64,000 nucleotides of DNA from Emergomyces orientalis (Eukaryota > Ascomycota > Eurotiomycetes > Onygenales > Ajellomycetaceae): contig MOWL01000068.1 of NCBI GenBank assembly GCA_002110485.1, positions 1 through 64,000 of the forward strand. The letters are read 5' to 3'. The first letter of the stretch is position 1. Each line of letters starts with the position of its first letter. The notes under the pieces were generated by a model. The model was not told the origin of the DNA and made no database searches. It was given only the letters and a program-made list of their open reading frames with translations. This document shows positions 20,201 through 31,690 of the stretch, piece after piece. The position numbers were made by a program, and so were the translations under genes.

Positions 20201-22134
20201 TTAACAACATCCACCCGCAGACCCGGACTGCACACCTTGCCCCTGCCCAACCTGCACAGTAGGCTTGTTATTGACAGTTGCCGTGCCCATTCGCTCCTTG
20301 ATCTGTCTGGCCATGGTCAAGAACGCTTGCTCGACATTCGACGCACTCTTGGCGGATGTCTCCAGGAAGGGTATCCCGAGGCTATCGGCGAATTCCTGTT
20401 TGAAACGGGAAGTAAATGGGATTAGCAAATATACATGTATATATACCCAACGAAACATCCGGATCGCCCTGCGAGGGTAATGGCCGCAGCAACTCAAGCA
20501 CGGGTTCTGAAAATAGCAGAAGAAAAGCTCACCTTAGCAACAGTATACTCAACCGCCTTCTTATCCTCCATATCACTTTTATTGCCCACGAGCAATTTAT
20601 TCACCCCCTCGGTCGCATAGCGGTCGATCTCCTGCAGCCATTGCTTGACGTTGTTGAACGAGTCCATGTCCGTCACGTCGTAGACGACGCAGATGCCATG
20701 TGCGCCGCGGTAGTAGGAAGATGTGATGGTTCGGAAACGTTCCTGGCCGGCTGTATCCCACTGTAAAAGGGCAAAGGGAAAAAAAATGGGTTTAGTAAAA
20801 TCTTGAATCATAGGGCGGAGAATAGGTGACGGGAAAAACTGTAAACGTACGATTTGAAGTTTGACGGTCTTGCCATCCAGCTCGATGGTTCGGATTTTCT
20901 GGAGAAAGAAAGAAAAAAAAGAGATCAGCATTTGGCGCTAGGCATGACGTCGTCAAATCACCATGATCATCACCATCCCACAACCAGCATATCTATCAAA
21001 AAACAAGACCTTTTTAAGCCTTCCCATCTCCATCCCCAAAAGTTTCCCACCAAAATCACAAAATCACACAAACACAAAAGAAAAACGACGTAAAAAGGAT
21101 AAAGGGGAAAAAACTCACAAAATCCACACCAATGGTCGAAATGTAGCTCTCGGTGTACGTATCATCCGCAAAACGCAGCAGCAGGCACGATTTGCCTACA
21201 CCGGAGTCGCCGATGAGGAGCAGCTTGAAGAGGTAGTCGTATCTATTTTGGTTTTTTGGTTTTTGTTTAGTAATAGTTTAATATCCTGTTGATGGTTTCC
21301 GTATATGGATTCAACCGACGGCAAGACTGGCTTTTCGAAATGATAAAAATAGGAAGGATAGGGGATAGGGAGTGCAAATAGAAAATATTATGCAGCCTAA
21401 ATGCATCGTCCACAGAGATGGCTCGTAGCACTGGCTTGTAGCCATAAAGCAGTCCATCGACGGGATAGCTGCCTAGCCCTGCCCTACCTTGACCTGCACA
21501 CCATTGCACCGGGCCGGGCTGGACTGGGGCTGACTATATAGAACCGACAGACCAGAACGGAGCAAGAACGGAGCAGGTCCTGGCCAGTACCATATCCTCA
21601 TCGACGTGGTCTCGGGGAACCGGGATGTAGTAAAAGGCGATGGGGGAAAAAAAAGGGAACAACTCTACAAGATATATCAAAAACATTCATTTGTTAGCAA
21701 AGCGGCTCTTCTTTTTCATCCTCTCATCTTCTCATGTAAGATTTTTCCAGGGGGGGAAGATGGCAAGATGATAGGCAATAAATAAATGGCGGATGGACAC
21801 GTTTGGGAGCTGAGCTGAGCAGGGAGAGCTGAGCAGACCCGACAAACCAGCTCAGACAAAGCATACCCCAGCCGGATGTCAATGTCGATATGGGTATCGA
21901 TATGATATTGATATTTGATATTGATATGGAGCCCTGTTTTATTCATATCCAATCTCCGGGTCCATGTCCATGTCCAAGTCCATGTGCGGGTGCAGGTCCG
22001 CGATCATGGGCATGCAAGCCGTGCCTTGTAAAGCAAGCAAGCAAGGGAGCCAAAGGAACAATGGAATCAAAGGAAGAGGAGGAGGAAAATAAAACAAAAA
22101 AACAAAAAACAAAAACATACCACTCAGGATTCAT
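20201..22134 (-). CDS. ypt1: Ypt1/Rab1 small GTPase, five coding exons
   Basis: Rab1 family GTPase that controls ER-to-Golgi vesicle tethering and early autophagy. Coding exons (minus): 22124-22134, 21119-21242, 20851-20898, 20533-20760, 20201-20395, giving 201 residues, the usual Rab1 length. Nucleotide-binding motifs are complete: GDSGVGKS (15-22), effector-region TIGVDF (40-45), WDTAGQE (62-68), NKSD (121-124) and ETSAK (149-153). The C-terminus GGCC is the double-cysteine geranylgeranylation signal for membrane attachment. The first coding exon is only 11 bases; joining it with donor GTGGTA gives MNPEYDYLFK, the conserved start, while the more consensus-like GTATGT two bases later would create a stop. 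The first intron is 881 bases and the others 90 to 220. Confidence 0.95.
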
Positions 22135-22625
22135 GGTGGCTGGTTGGTAGGATAGGGTAAACGTTCAAGAAGATAAGCAGGATCTGGAAGGGGCGTGTGT
22201 GGTTTCGTTCCGTTGCGTTGCGTTTATCGTTCGATCAATGTCGAAGAGAGAGAGAAGAGAAGAGATGAAGAAACGTTGTAATGCTGGTATGTAGTATAGT
22301 TGTAGTTGTAGTTGCAGCTGTAGGTTGTAGCTGTAAGTTGTTGGTTGTAGGTAGGGTGGTGGTAGATGCAGGTGTGCAAGTTTAATGAAAAGTGTCGATG
22401 TTCGATGTTTGATGTCGACGGGGTTGACGTTGAAACGATGAAATGCGAAACCAACCTCTCAACCTTAACAGCAGACCAAGGAACTAGACCAGAACCAAGA
22501 ATGAATCGTTACGTAGGTAACTATGCACGGTACTATATTATTCCGTAGGCCCCCCCTGGTATTTATTATTGCTCAGGTGGAATAGAGAACTGATGGATTA
22601 AGACTTTTGCGGTGCAATGTTCTCT

Positions 22626-22670
<45 letters not shown>

Positions 22671-23227
22671 TTACCCTGTCCGCTGAGCCCCGTATGTCTG
22701 ATAACTAAGCTTATTTATATCATCAACGAATAATATATTCCCTTCTGCTTCTTCTTCTTTTTTTTTACTGCTCCTATTTCTGCTTGTTTCCATCTCGTCA
22801 GCAGTAAGATAAATTATTACTTACAACATCCGCCTATTTCCATTGCCTGCCATATATCATGTGATTGACCACGTGACACATAGTGGAGCTGGACTGAAGG
22901 CTGAATGAATTTAGATACATTTATTAGAAGGCTTTGGGGATGATTCTGTTATTTTTATAGCAGATGGAGATAAGGAGATCTCCGTGGTGGGATTTCTTTA
23001 CGCTTGACACAGCGAGAGAAAAAAAAAAGGACCCAACATGTGCTGTACTGTACCACCGAGTAAGAATAGTAGTTAAAATGTAAAACTAATAATACCTAGT
23101 CATCTTCCCCGTTCTCTCTTCTCGTGACTAACAACTTCACCTGATCATGAGCAGGACAACTCATGATCAATGCAAGACACGGCGTGGTTTCTACTGTGGC
23201 CTGAATACCTAGGTAGGTAACCCTCCC
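22135..23227. other. Region between ypt1 start and aminopeptidase stop
   Basis: Holds the ypt1 promoter and leader (22135 to about 22560) and the aminopeptidase 3' flank. A (TG)n tract lies at 22629 to 22669. I see no further gene. The leader contains repeated GTTGTAG/GTAGTTG stretches near 22290 to 22360. Confidence 0.5.
22629..22669. repeat. (TG)n microsatellite
   Basis: About twenty uninterrupted TG units, preceded by a short (TC)n run. It lies upstream of the ypt1 start. Confidence 0.95.
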
Positions 23228-26200
23228 TTACGCATACCCATTCCCCTTCAACCACTCCACAACCAATTCTTCCTCCCTCTCCTTATAATTCGCATTCGTC
23301 CTCACCGAATCCCCCACAATAACCAACCCCCGATCAATCCCACTCTTATCTTTTCCTTCAAAAAAGTTCGCAATATCCTTCTCCACGGCATGCTCAGCAA
23401 ACTTTACCAGCCCCATCCGCAAAAACCGGTCAAACACCACTTTATTGCTCGTCAACCGCTGCTCGATCATATCCCAGTTCTCCTTAATAAATGTCCAGAA
23501 CGCAAGGCGCGCTTTGGAATTGGCGGCCATGGCGCTGGCGCCCGTGTGCAGGTCTTGGCTAACGACTTTGGGCGAGAAGAGGAAGGTGGCGTAGCTCTTG
23601 ATCAAATCAGGGTTCTTGGTGCGGCCGAGGGAGAGGAGGCAGATTTCCTTGCCGTCAATGGAGTCGGTGCGGAGATACTCTTCCATCACCTGGTCGTATT
23701 CCTTTTGGCCGCCTTCGGCAACGATCATGCCGAATACGGCGGACCGTAGAGAGTGGTGGATGGCCGCCTTGTCCTTCCCAGAGGCCCACAGGTCAAAGCG
23801 TCTTCTGGCTTCCGCGAGGGTACTAATTTACCCATTAGTAATTAGGTCATATACACTTCTTAAGGAGCAAAATACTCACGCTTCATGTCCAGAATTACCA
23901 GCCATCGATATGAGCAAATGTCGGAGCTGGCCGGTGAGGTAGTCGTCTTCGGGCTTGAATTCCCACCCAATCTTTTCCACAGCAGGCGTGACGAGTTTCC
24001 TCACATAGTTCTTCAAACCAGTAGCCGCAGCTTCATTTGTCGAGAAGACTGAACGCAGGTTGCCGAGAGACGCGGCGATTTGCGACCAGACACTGTAAAA
24101 AGTAAAAAGTTAGAAACGTAATAAGACACAGGTTTTATGCTGATATTCAAATATCTCACAGGTAATTTTGTTCATTCTGGAAACCCTCAATAAGCGCCAG
24201 GAGAGCAGGGGTGTTGCCCTCGCCAGAAACGGCCAATGCCGCAGCGTCTCCAATCAGACCGATTTTATCTTCAGTGCTCAAGCGATCCTGTGATTTACCC
24301 AGCTTTGCAAGTCTGTCTGCAGGGTAATTTGTTCGGTAGAAGCCGCATTGGTCCTTGTTGATCTTGTAGAAGCTATCGTCGATGCCTTGAATAGTATCAG
24401 TCCTGGTCGTGAGGCCCTTGTGCTCTTGGATTGTTGTTGCTCCAGAATTGATACCCAGAGGAATCCACCAGATGGTCTCGTCTTCCTCTGGTTTCACATC
24501 ACCAGATGCTAGGAATCGTTTCTGGGAGACGCTGAGCTGGTTGGGCTCCTCTTTTATAGTGACCAAGGGAAAGCCTATCTTGCGAATCCAAGGGTCCTGT
24601 GGTATGTATACATTAGTGACTTAGCTTTAGCGTATGAGATGAACCGGGCTGCAAACCATAAATTTGGTTACGTCCTGGTTGGAAGCCTTGCTTAGCGCCG
24701 ACCAAAGGTCGTTGGTGGTGGCATTTCCTGGAAGATAAATATTAGCTACCAAAGCATTACTCCAGAAAAAAAGTAAATGATCGCGTACCATATGCATGAG
24801 ATTTCAAATAGTCAGCCACTCCACGTAGGAACGTTTCTTGTCCGAGATGGCTGCTCAACATTCGAATAACGGAGCTGCCCTTGAGGTAACTGATATGGTC
24901 GAATATCTGGTCGACTTCAAGAGCATTTTTCACGGGGACTTCAATTGGATGCGATGCGCGGAGAGAGTCGAGTTGGAACGCTGATTGGAGTCCCTCAGCC
25001 TATGAAGCCGTTAACGAAACTGGATATAAAATAATACAATGTACCTCTGGCATTGCGTACCACAAACTGGGACCAAATGTTTCGTTCTAATTCGGCAGTT
25101 AGTAAAGCTGTTGATTCGGGGTTGTTTTGGGAGAAGTTAATTTGCGTACCAGGATGGAAATGATCAATAGCCAACCAGCCAACCCACGTAGCGAAGCCTT
25201 CGTTCAGCCAAAGCTCGTTCCACCAGTCCATGGTAACAAGGTCTCCGAACCATTGATGAGCAAGTTCTAGAAAGGGTGTCAGTCAAATACATACGTAAAT
25301 AAGCCTTGGAAATACGGCAAAAGCCAGGTGGATGCCGATACTTACCGTGGGCAATAACATAAGCAACACGGTTCTTGTATTTATCGTCCGATTTGCCTTC
25401 TTCGAAGAGCACAGCGGTAGTTCTGTATGTCACAAGACCCCAGTTCTCCATAGCTCCCATAGCCTATATGAAATTAGATATAACAAACTTTTGCAAAAGG
25501 GGGCTTACTACTACTCACAAATTCATGAACGGCGAGCAAGTCAGACTTGGGCAGTGGGTAGTCGATCTGGAAGATTTCCGAGAAGTAGTCAATGGTACGG
25601 TGGGCGTAGTCGACAGCAAAGCGAGCCTGTTCCTTGAGGCCTCTTGTGGTATAGACACGGACGGGGATGCTGGCGCCGTTGTATTTGCGTTCCGTCTTCG
25701 CCTCAACATATTCAAAGTCACCCACAGCCCATGCGAGCAGCTATTAAACCGAACGATGACGATGATCAAAATGATTAGCCAGCTATAGTTTCGGTACATT
25801 GAGAGGTAGAGATGTTATGAACTAACATAGGTACTCATAATCGGGGTGCGGTCGAACTTGACGAATTGCAGGTCCGCAGAAGATCCCTCGCGGGTGTTTT
25901 TCACAGGCATGTTGCTCAACGCGACCAGATCCTTGGGAGTCTCGATTTCAAAGTCGAACGTAGCCTTCAAGTTTGGTTCATCGAAACAAGGGAACGCCTG
26001 TCTAGCGTCGCACGCTTCGAATTGGGTGCTCAGCATGTAGTGGTGTTCAGCATCCTTCGGGGTACTGGCGGAAGGAGTTCCGATCGGTTTATACTTGGAT
26101 CGATAGAAGCCGGCCATATGGTTATTGATAATGCCAGTGAAATCGACTGTAAGAAGGCAAGGGCCAGGCTGGATATCTGAGGGGAATTTAAGAATAACAC

Positions 26201-26587
26201 GTTGGGAAGCCTTGTCGTACGAAATATCGGTTGTCTTGATGGAGGTTCCTAGAAATTGCCCAGCAGATGATGAGCTAACCACTACTTTGTAAATAGGAAA
26301 CGGAATCCCATACCGGCAGGGGAAGATATTTCAGCATTGTCAACGATGAGCTCTTTGGCATTGAGGATGAGTTCACTAGTCGGGCGAGAAACCTGGGTAT
26401 CTATCTTGACTTTCCCATTGTAGGCCCAGGAAGACCCGAGCTTGAGGTTGAAGAGGGACAGATCATAGTGAGTTGGTTTCGCCCTGAGTTACAATGTTAG
26501 TTTTTATAGATAATGGATATGGTAGTTCAAAAGCAAGAGAATTCACACATACACATCGGGCAGGGTATCTCTATCCTTTGGGTTCAT
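23228..26587 (-). CDS. APE2: M1 zinc aminopeptidase (Ape2/Aap1 type), twelve exons
   Basis: Puromycin-sensitive-type aminopeptidase that trims N-terminal residues from peptides. Exons (minus): 26553-26587, 26314-26483, 25827-26248, 25519-25740, 25346-25463, 25150-25266, 25061-25086, 24789-24999, 24657-24727, 24160-24596, 23880-24092, 23228-23822. All joins keep frame and give 878 residues, a normal family length. The exopeptidase motif GAMEN is at 286-290. The zinc site HELAH is at 322-326, with the third ligand Glu in WLNEGF at 345, exactly the M1 spacing. The C-terminal half is the helical ERAP1-like domain. One exon is only 26 bases. The start MNPKDRDTLPDV fits a cytosolic enzyme, but the frame stays open for 142 codons upstream (to 27013), possibly a mitochondrial form. 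It is divergent from SSL1. Confidence 0.94.
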
Positions 26588-27313
26588 GGTGCGGAATTGA
26601 GCGGAACAGTGCCGACGAAAGACAGTAGAGATAGAGAGAGTAGAGCTAGTAGTTCTTAGAGAAGACGAGGGGATGAAGCTGTTTATCAGAGAAGAAGAAG
26701 ACGAAGAACAGAATGCTCTTCTAATAGTAGTGGAAAAAGAAGATGGAGATAGCGGGGAGAATAGCGGGGCGAGGGGAAGGTGGCATGGGACATGACGTTG
26801 TACAGCAGCAGCAGCAGTACTATTAACAGCACTATTAATACGGGCAACCTGAATGCCTCGAATAGCCGTAAGAGACACAGCAAAGGGCAGGCTGGTAACG
26901 TTAATTGGGTCAAATATTCTGCTGGGACTGAGACTGCGGCATTGCGTCCCCCGCGAAAACAGGCCCAACATGTGGATGGTGGTGTCTATACTCTGCCATG
27001 TATGTATACCCATTGAACGAGTGGCTGGCTTCTTTTTACTGATAAAAAGTCTCTGCTCTTTTTATTTTTATTTTCTCAGGATCTTCTAAACTAGTTAGTT
27101 AACTTCACCAGTAGAAAAAAGAAATTAATTAATTGGTCTGTCTGATCTGCCCTAGTTCTTTGTTTATCAAACTTATCATTCGCTTAGCCCGGAGTTAAGT
27201 TCGAGTTAAACTCCAAGCTTGGGCTGCATCATTTCTTCTTACCTCCAAAGCTTCTCGTCCACCTCGCCTATTTCCATCGTCATCATAATACTGATATATA
27301 CATCCTTACGAGC
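26588..27313. promoter_or_regulatory. Divergent promoter region of aminopeptidase and SSL1
   Basis: The 726 bases between the two start codons must hold both promoters. The part up to 27013 is open in the aminopeptidase frame and may be partly coding for a longer form. No TATA element could be assigned with confidence. Confidence 0.5.
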
Positions 27314-29036
27314 ATGCCCGATTCAGACGATGAATACATCGCCCAGGTCTCAGATCACGACTTCGACGAGATCATAGACGACGATGACGATGACGACGAT
27401 GAGCTAGATGCTGGCCCCGCTGTCTCCGCCTCCGCCTCTGGTCCCCGTGGTCGAGCCGCAGCTACTGCGGCGGCAGCGGCAGCACGTTCGTCGCGAGATG
27501 CCAGGAAGCGAAAAAAGGGCCGTGGAGGCGCCGAGTGGGAGGTGTCCAGGACCTGGGAGTCGCTGGTTGAAGGCGCGGATGGCACCATCAGCGCGACCGT
27601 GGAGGGTCTGCTGGAGGCCGGGAAGCGGAAGAGGTATACTTAACACAGCATGATACTCACTCCGGCACCGTTTAATATAAATATCAATCCCTTCATACCC
27701 CTCATGTTGCCTCTAACGAAAAAGCCTACTCAACTGTTTTATGCAATGGCTAACCATGGACTCCCCCAATGATAGATTGCTCCGCGACACCACCCCGCTC
27801 CAACGCGGCATCATCAGACACCTCATCCTCGTCCTAGACCTCTCCTCCGCGATGGGTGAAAAGGATCTCCGCCCAACCCGCTACCTCCTCACCCTCCGCT
27901 ACGCCCAGGAGTTCGTCCTCGAGTTCTTCGAGCAGAACCCCATCTCCCAGCTCGGCGTGCTGGGCATGCGCGACGGCCTGGCCGTGCGTATCAGCGATAT
28001 GAGCGGGAACCCCACAGAGCATATCCTGGCTATCCAGGCTCTCCGCACCAAAGATCCAAAGGGTCTGCCTTCTCTACAGAATACGTTGGAGATGGCCCGT
28101 GGCGCGCTTTTGTATGACCCCTCCCTATACTCCCAACAAACATAAAAATAATTTTACAACAATGAATTCTAACAAATAGTTAAAATTAGCCACACACCTA
28201 CCCACGGCACCCGCGAAATCCTCATAATCTTTGGCGCCCTCCTCTCCTCCGACCCAGGCGATATCCACCAAACCATAACAGCACTGGTCACCGACAAAAT
28301 CCGCGTCTCCATAATTGGCCTCGCCGCCCAAGTCGCCATATGCCGCGACCTCTGCGCCCGCACAAACAACGGCGACGACACCGTCTACGGCGTCGCCCTC
28401 AACGAACAGCATTTCCGCGAACTGCTCATGAACGCCACCACCCCGCCCGCCACGACCGTCACACCCACTCCCACATCATCAGCAACAGCAACAAAAGACC
28501 AATCCGCAGGAGCAAGTACAAACACAAGCTCCCTGTTAATGATGGGCTTCCCCTCCCTAACCCTCACAACAACTACAACCCCAACCCTCTGCGCCTGCCA
28601 CTCCAAACCCTCCCGCTCCGGCTACCTCTGCTCCCGCTGCTGCACAAAAGTCTGCACCCTCCCCACCTCCTGCCCTTGCTGCGGCCTCACCCTGATTTTA
28701 TCCACGCACCTCGCCCGCTCCTACCACCACCTCTTCCCACTCATGAATTGGGTCGAGGTATCCTGGCGCCGCGCTGCGAAAAAGAGGAGTACGAGCTGTT
28801 TTGCGTGTGGGATTTGGTTTCCGCGCGTGCCGAAGCAATTTGACAGTGGTGGTAGTGGTGGTGGTGAGGACAAAGAGACGGCCAAGGGGGTTGGGGTTGG
28901 GATTAGTGTTAGTGGCCGGTATGAGTGTCAGGTTTGCCAGTGCCATTTTTGCATTGATTGTGATGTGTTTGCGCATGAGGTTGTGCATAATTGTCCCGGT
29001 TGTCAGAGTGGTGTTGTGCAGCAGGAGCAACAACAA

Positions 29037-29071
<35 letters not shown>

Positions 29072-29126
29072 GTTGAATGGGAATGAGAATGGCAATGGAA
29101 TGGCTGATGAGATGGATATGGGGTAG
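27314..29126 (+). CDS. SSL1: TFIIH core subunit Ssl1 (p44)
   Basis: Subunit of general transcription and repair factor TFIIH that stimulates the XPD/Rad3 helicase. Exons 27314-27633, 27776-28111, 28190-29126 give 530 residues, somewhat longer than usual for the family because of low-complexity inserts. The order is an acidic N-terminus with eight Asp in a row, a basic stretch, then the Ssl1/von Willebrand A domain (IIRHLILVLDLSSAM onward, about residues 115 to 300). A Thr/Ser/Pro-rich insert follows. A C4-type zinc cluster starts near residue 353 (CACHS, CSRCC, CPCCG). A C-terminal RING-like zinc module (CQVCQCHFCIDC, then CPGC) ends in about sixteen glutamines from a CAA/CAG tract at 29029-29070. 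Downstream neighbour on the same strand is the KPWE protein, 610 bases away. Confidence 0.93.
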
Positions 29127-29736
29127 AAGTGGAACTGGAAGGGGAAAAACCTAGGCGGTGGTTCTCTACTTGTTGTCATTGGGCAGTTTTGTTCTATTTT
29201 CTCTTTTCTTACCTTCAATTCTTTTATTTATACCAGGTATTCTTGGTGCATGGGGCTCTGGCGTTTTTACCATTATTGATAGACGGGGATTTCTTTTTTC
29301 GATATGTTGTCACATTTAATAGCGTTGAAAGGGCGCCGCTATTCTGAAAGGGGGATGGAGAGATTTAGATCAGTGTAGTTACCTACCTAGGTAGATAGCT
29401 AGCTCCAAAACACGTTCTTAGCAATAACTAATAGCTAAGAAGTACGTTACATTTAACAATCTTCTTCTGGGAATTGGATGCAATATATGGCGGCAGAATA
29501 AAAGCGGTGAGCTAGCTCCCCTTGTCACTCGCTCCATATGAGAACAAAACCATCTCCCCGCATTTCTCCATCCAACAACATCCAGCTTCTCCACCACATT
29601 CAATTATCCCCAATTAAGCTGCGGAAAAGAGGTAAATAATAAGAAGAGGGGGAGAAAAAGACAGAGAAATAGAATTTGAAAGAGAAAAAAAGAAAACTAA
29701 TATCCAACACCCTCAACCTCTGATCCAACTCAAGCA

Positions 29737-29833
29737 ATGCCCACAACCCCTCACAATCCCACCGAGGGCAATCCCGCTCCCGCTCCCTCCTCCGCTCCCG
29801 CTCAAATATCATCCCCACCACCAGCAGCAGCAG

Positions 29834-29868
<35 letters not shown>

Positions 29869-30704
29869 CCACAACATACGAACACCACTCCTCTCTCTTC
29901 CTCAGCTACACCCACACTTATACCTACAGCATCAACACCAGCATCAGCATCAGCATCAGCATTCCTCTACCAATCCTTCCACACATACCCCTTCGCCACA
30001 GACGCGGAATTCAAACTCGGTCTCGGCGTGATCCTAGGCAAACCAGCAGGCACCCCCGCGACGGAGGATGAAGTAACTGGCGGCAGTGGCGGTGGTAGCA
30101 GTAATGATGGTGATGAGTATGCGGAGATGGGCGGGGAGTTACTATTAAAAGCAAAGATGTTTTATTTTGCAAAGTAAGTTTTGGAAGTTTTTTCTTTCTT
30201 TTTATTTTTTTCTTCTATACTTTTTTATCTCTTTTTTTATCTTTATGTATCCATATAGCCATATAGATACCTAAGTATATATAATATATTTTAACTAACC
30301 TCTCCCTCCACGCCCACCAAAAAAATTAAAACAGAAAATTCCCCTCCCCATCCAACCCACCCCTAACCCCGCAAGGCTACAAAACCTACCTCGAACACCT
30401 GAAAAACAACAACATCCACACCCCCACCACTACCACCACCACTACCTCCTCCACATCCACAACCACAGCAACCACCTCCCCACAAGAGCCCACCTACCCA
30501 ACCCCATTCGCCCACATCGTCGACCTAATAACAAACAACCAGCCAATCCCCGGCATCCAGGACATCCCAGACACCGTGCTGATGGGTAAAGATAAGCCCA
30601 GCGTTGCCGCGCGGCGGAGGAAGCCGTGGGAGGTTGCTGAGGATACTAGTCATGAGAGTGGTGAGGGACATCAGCAGCAGGAGCAGCAGCAGCAGCTACA
30701 ATGA
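29737..30704 (+). CDS. KPWE-motif protein, candidate peroxisomal import factor Pex39
   Basis: Two exons, 29737-30173 and 30335-30704, give a 268-residue protein. The N-terminus is Pro/Ala/Gln-rich with an eleven-Gln run. A conserved-looking block FLYQSFHTYPFATDAEF is followed by a Gly/Ser linker and helical segment. The second exon holds a Thr-rich stretch, then FAHIVDLI, QPIPGIQDIPDTVL and RRRKPWE, followed by a Gln-rich tail. The combination of a short IPGI block and a K/R-PWE motif matches what I recall of the Pex39 family (yeast Yjr012c, human C6orf226), reported to aid PTS2 cargo import with Pex7; Pex13 shares the PWE motif. The assignment rests on motif recall only. No signal peptide or membrane segment is seen. 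Confidence 0.6.
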
Positions 30705-31690
30705 CGATTGTGGAGAAGAGGTAGCGGCGGAATTATGCTGCCATGTCAGTTTGGGATAGAGGATAAAGCTATAGGAGAAAGCCAAGGTTGACTGGGACGT
30801 AATAAACACGACCACACACACACACATACACGTATATATATATATATAACCATAAGCCGCATATCAGACTCCATTGAACACTCTTTTTTATAATCAATGT
30901 TGCTCCGGCAATTTATTTTATTAAACTATAACTATTTCGTCCGATTCGTAAGCAAAATACACAGCTACCCCTCCCATTATTAAAAAGAGAAATAGGGGTT
31001 AAAAAAATAATAAAAAGAGAAGGCCGACGGCCAGTCCTTCTTCTTTAGTCAATCTCCGTATTGCCTCCAGTCTCAAGATTGCGAATGCCTGGCCAGAGAA
31101 ACAAAACATGTTGACCGCAATAGACCGGCACAAGGAAGAACTGGCCATGGGGAAGAATATAAAATAAAAAGGGAAACTGATAACGAAATTCAAACAATTA
31201 ACTTTCCACATTGAGTGAAAAAAAAATGAAAAAATAGAAAAAAGTTCAGAACTAGGACCTGCTTTTTTCTGGTAAACCAAAGCACTGGGAAAACCCACGC
31301 CTATTAGTTATCTTATGATAAAATCATCTTCAAAGAAATATGACAAATTAAAAGAATGAAAATGGGTGTAGCTCTGGAGGTGCGGAAAAGGGGGGGAAAA
31401 GGTTTGTAAGGAAAGGCAAAAAGGGATATAGGAGAAAATTGAATGAGAATGGTTGTTGGTCGTAGGTAGCAGCTCCAACAAGCCAAAGAGCAGATGATAG
31501 GATTTTTAATAAAAGCTCGAACCAAGCAGAAAAATCCACGCATCCGAGAATCCTAGACTGGTGAAAATAATTGTAAATGTGCATTCTGATATGTGATCTT
31601 GCATCCAGCATTCCGAGGTCAGCGGCCCAAACGTTGGATCTAATGTCAAAGTGAAACCAAAGGGTCCCAGGGATAATAGTCTAGATATGG
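30705..31690. other. Convergent intergenic region
   Basis: 3' flanks of the KPWE gene and the Pumilio gene, which converge here. An (AC)n/(TA)n stretch lies at about 30813 to 30849. AT-rich, with no credible gene. Confidence 0.5.
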
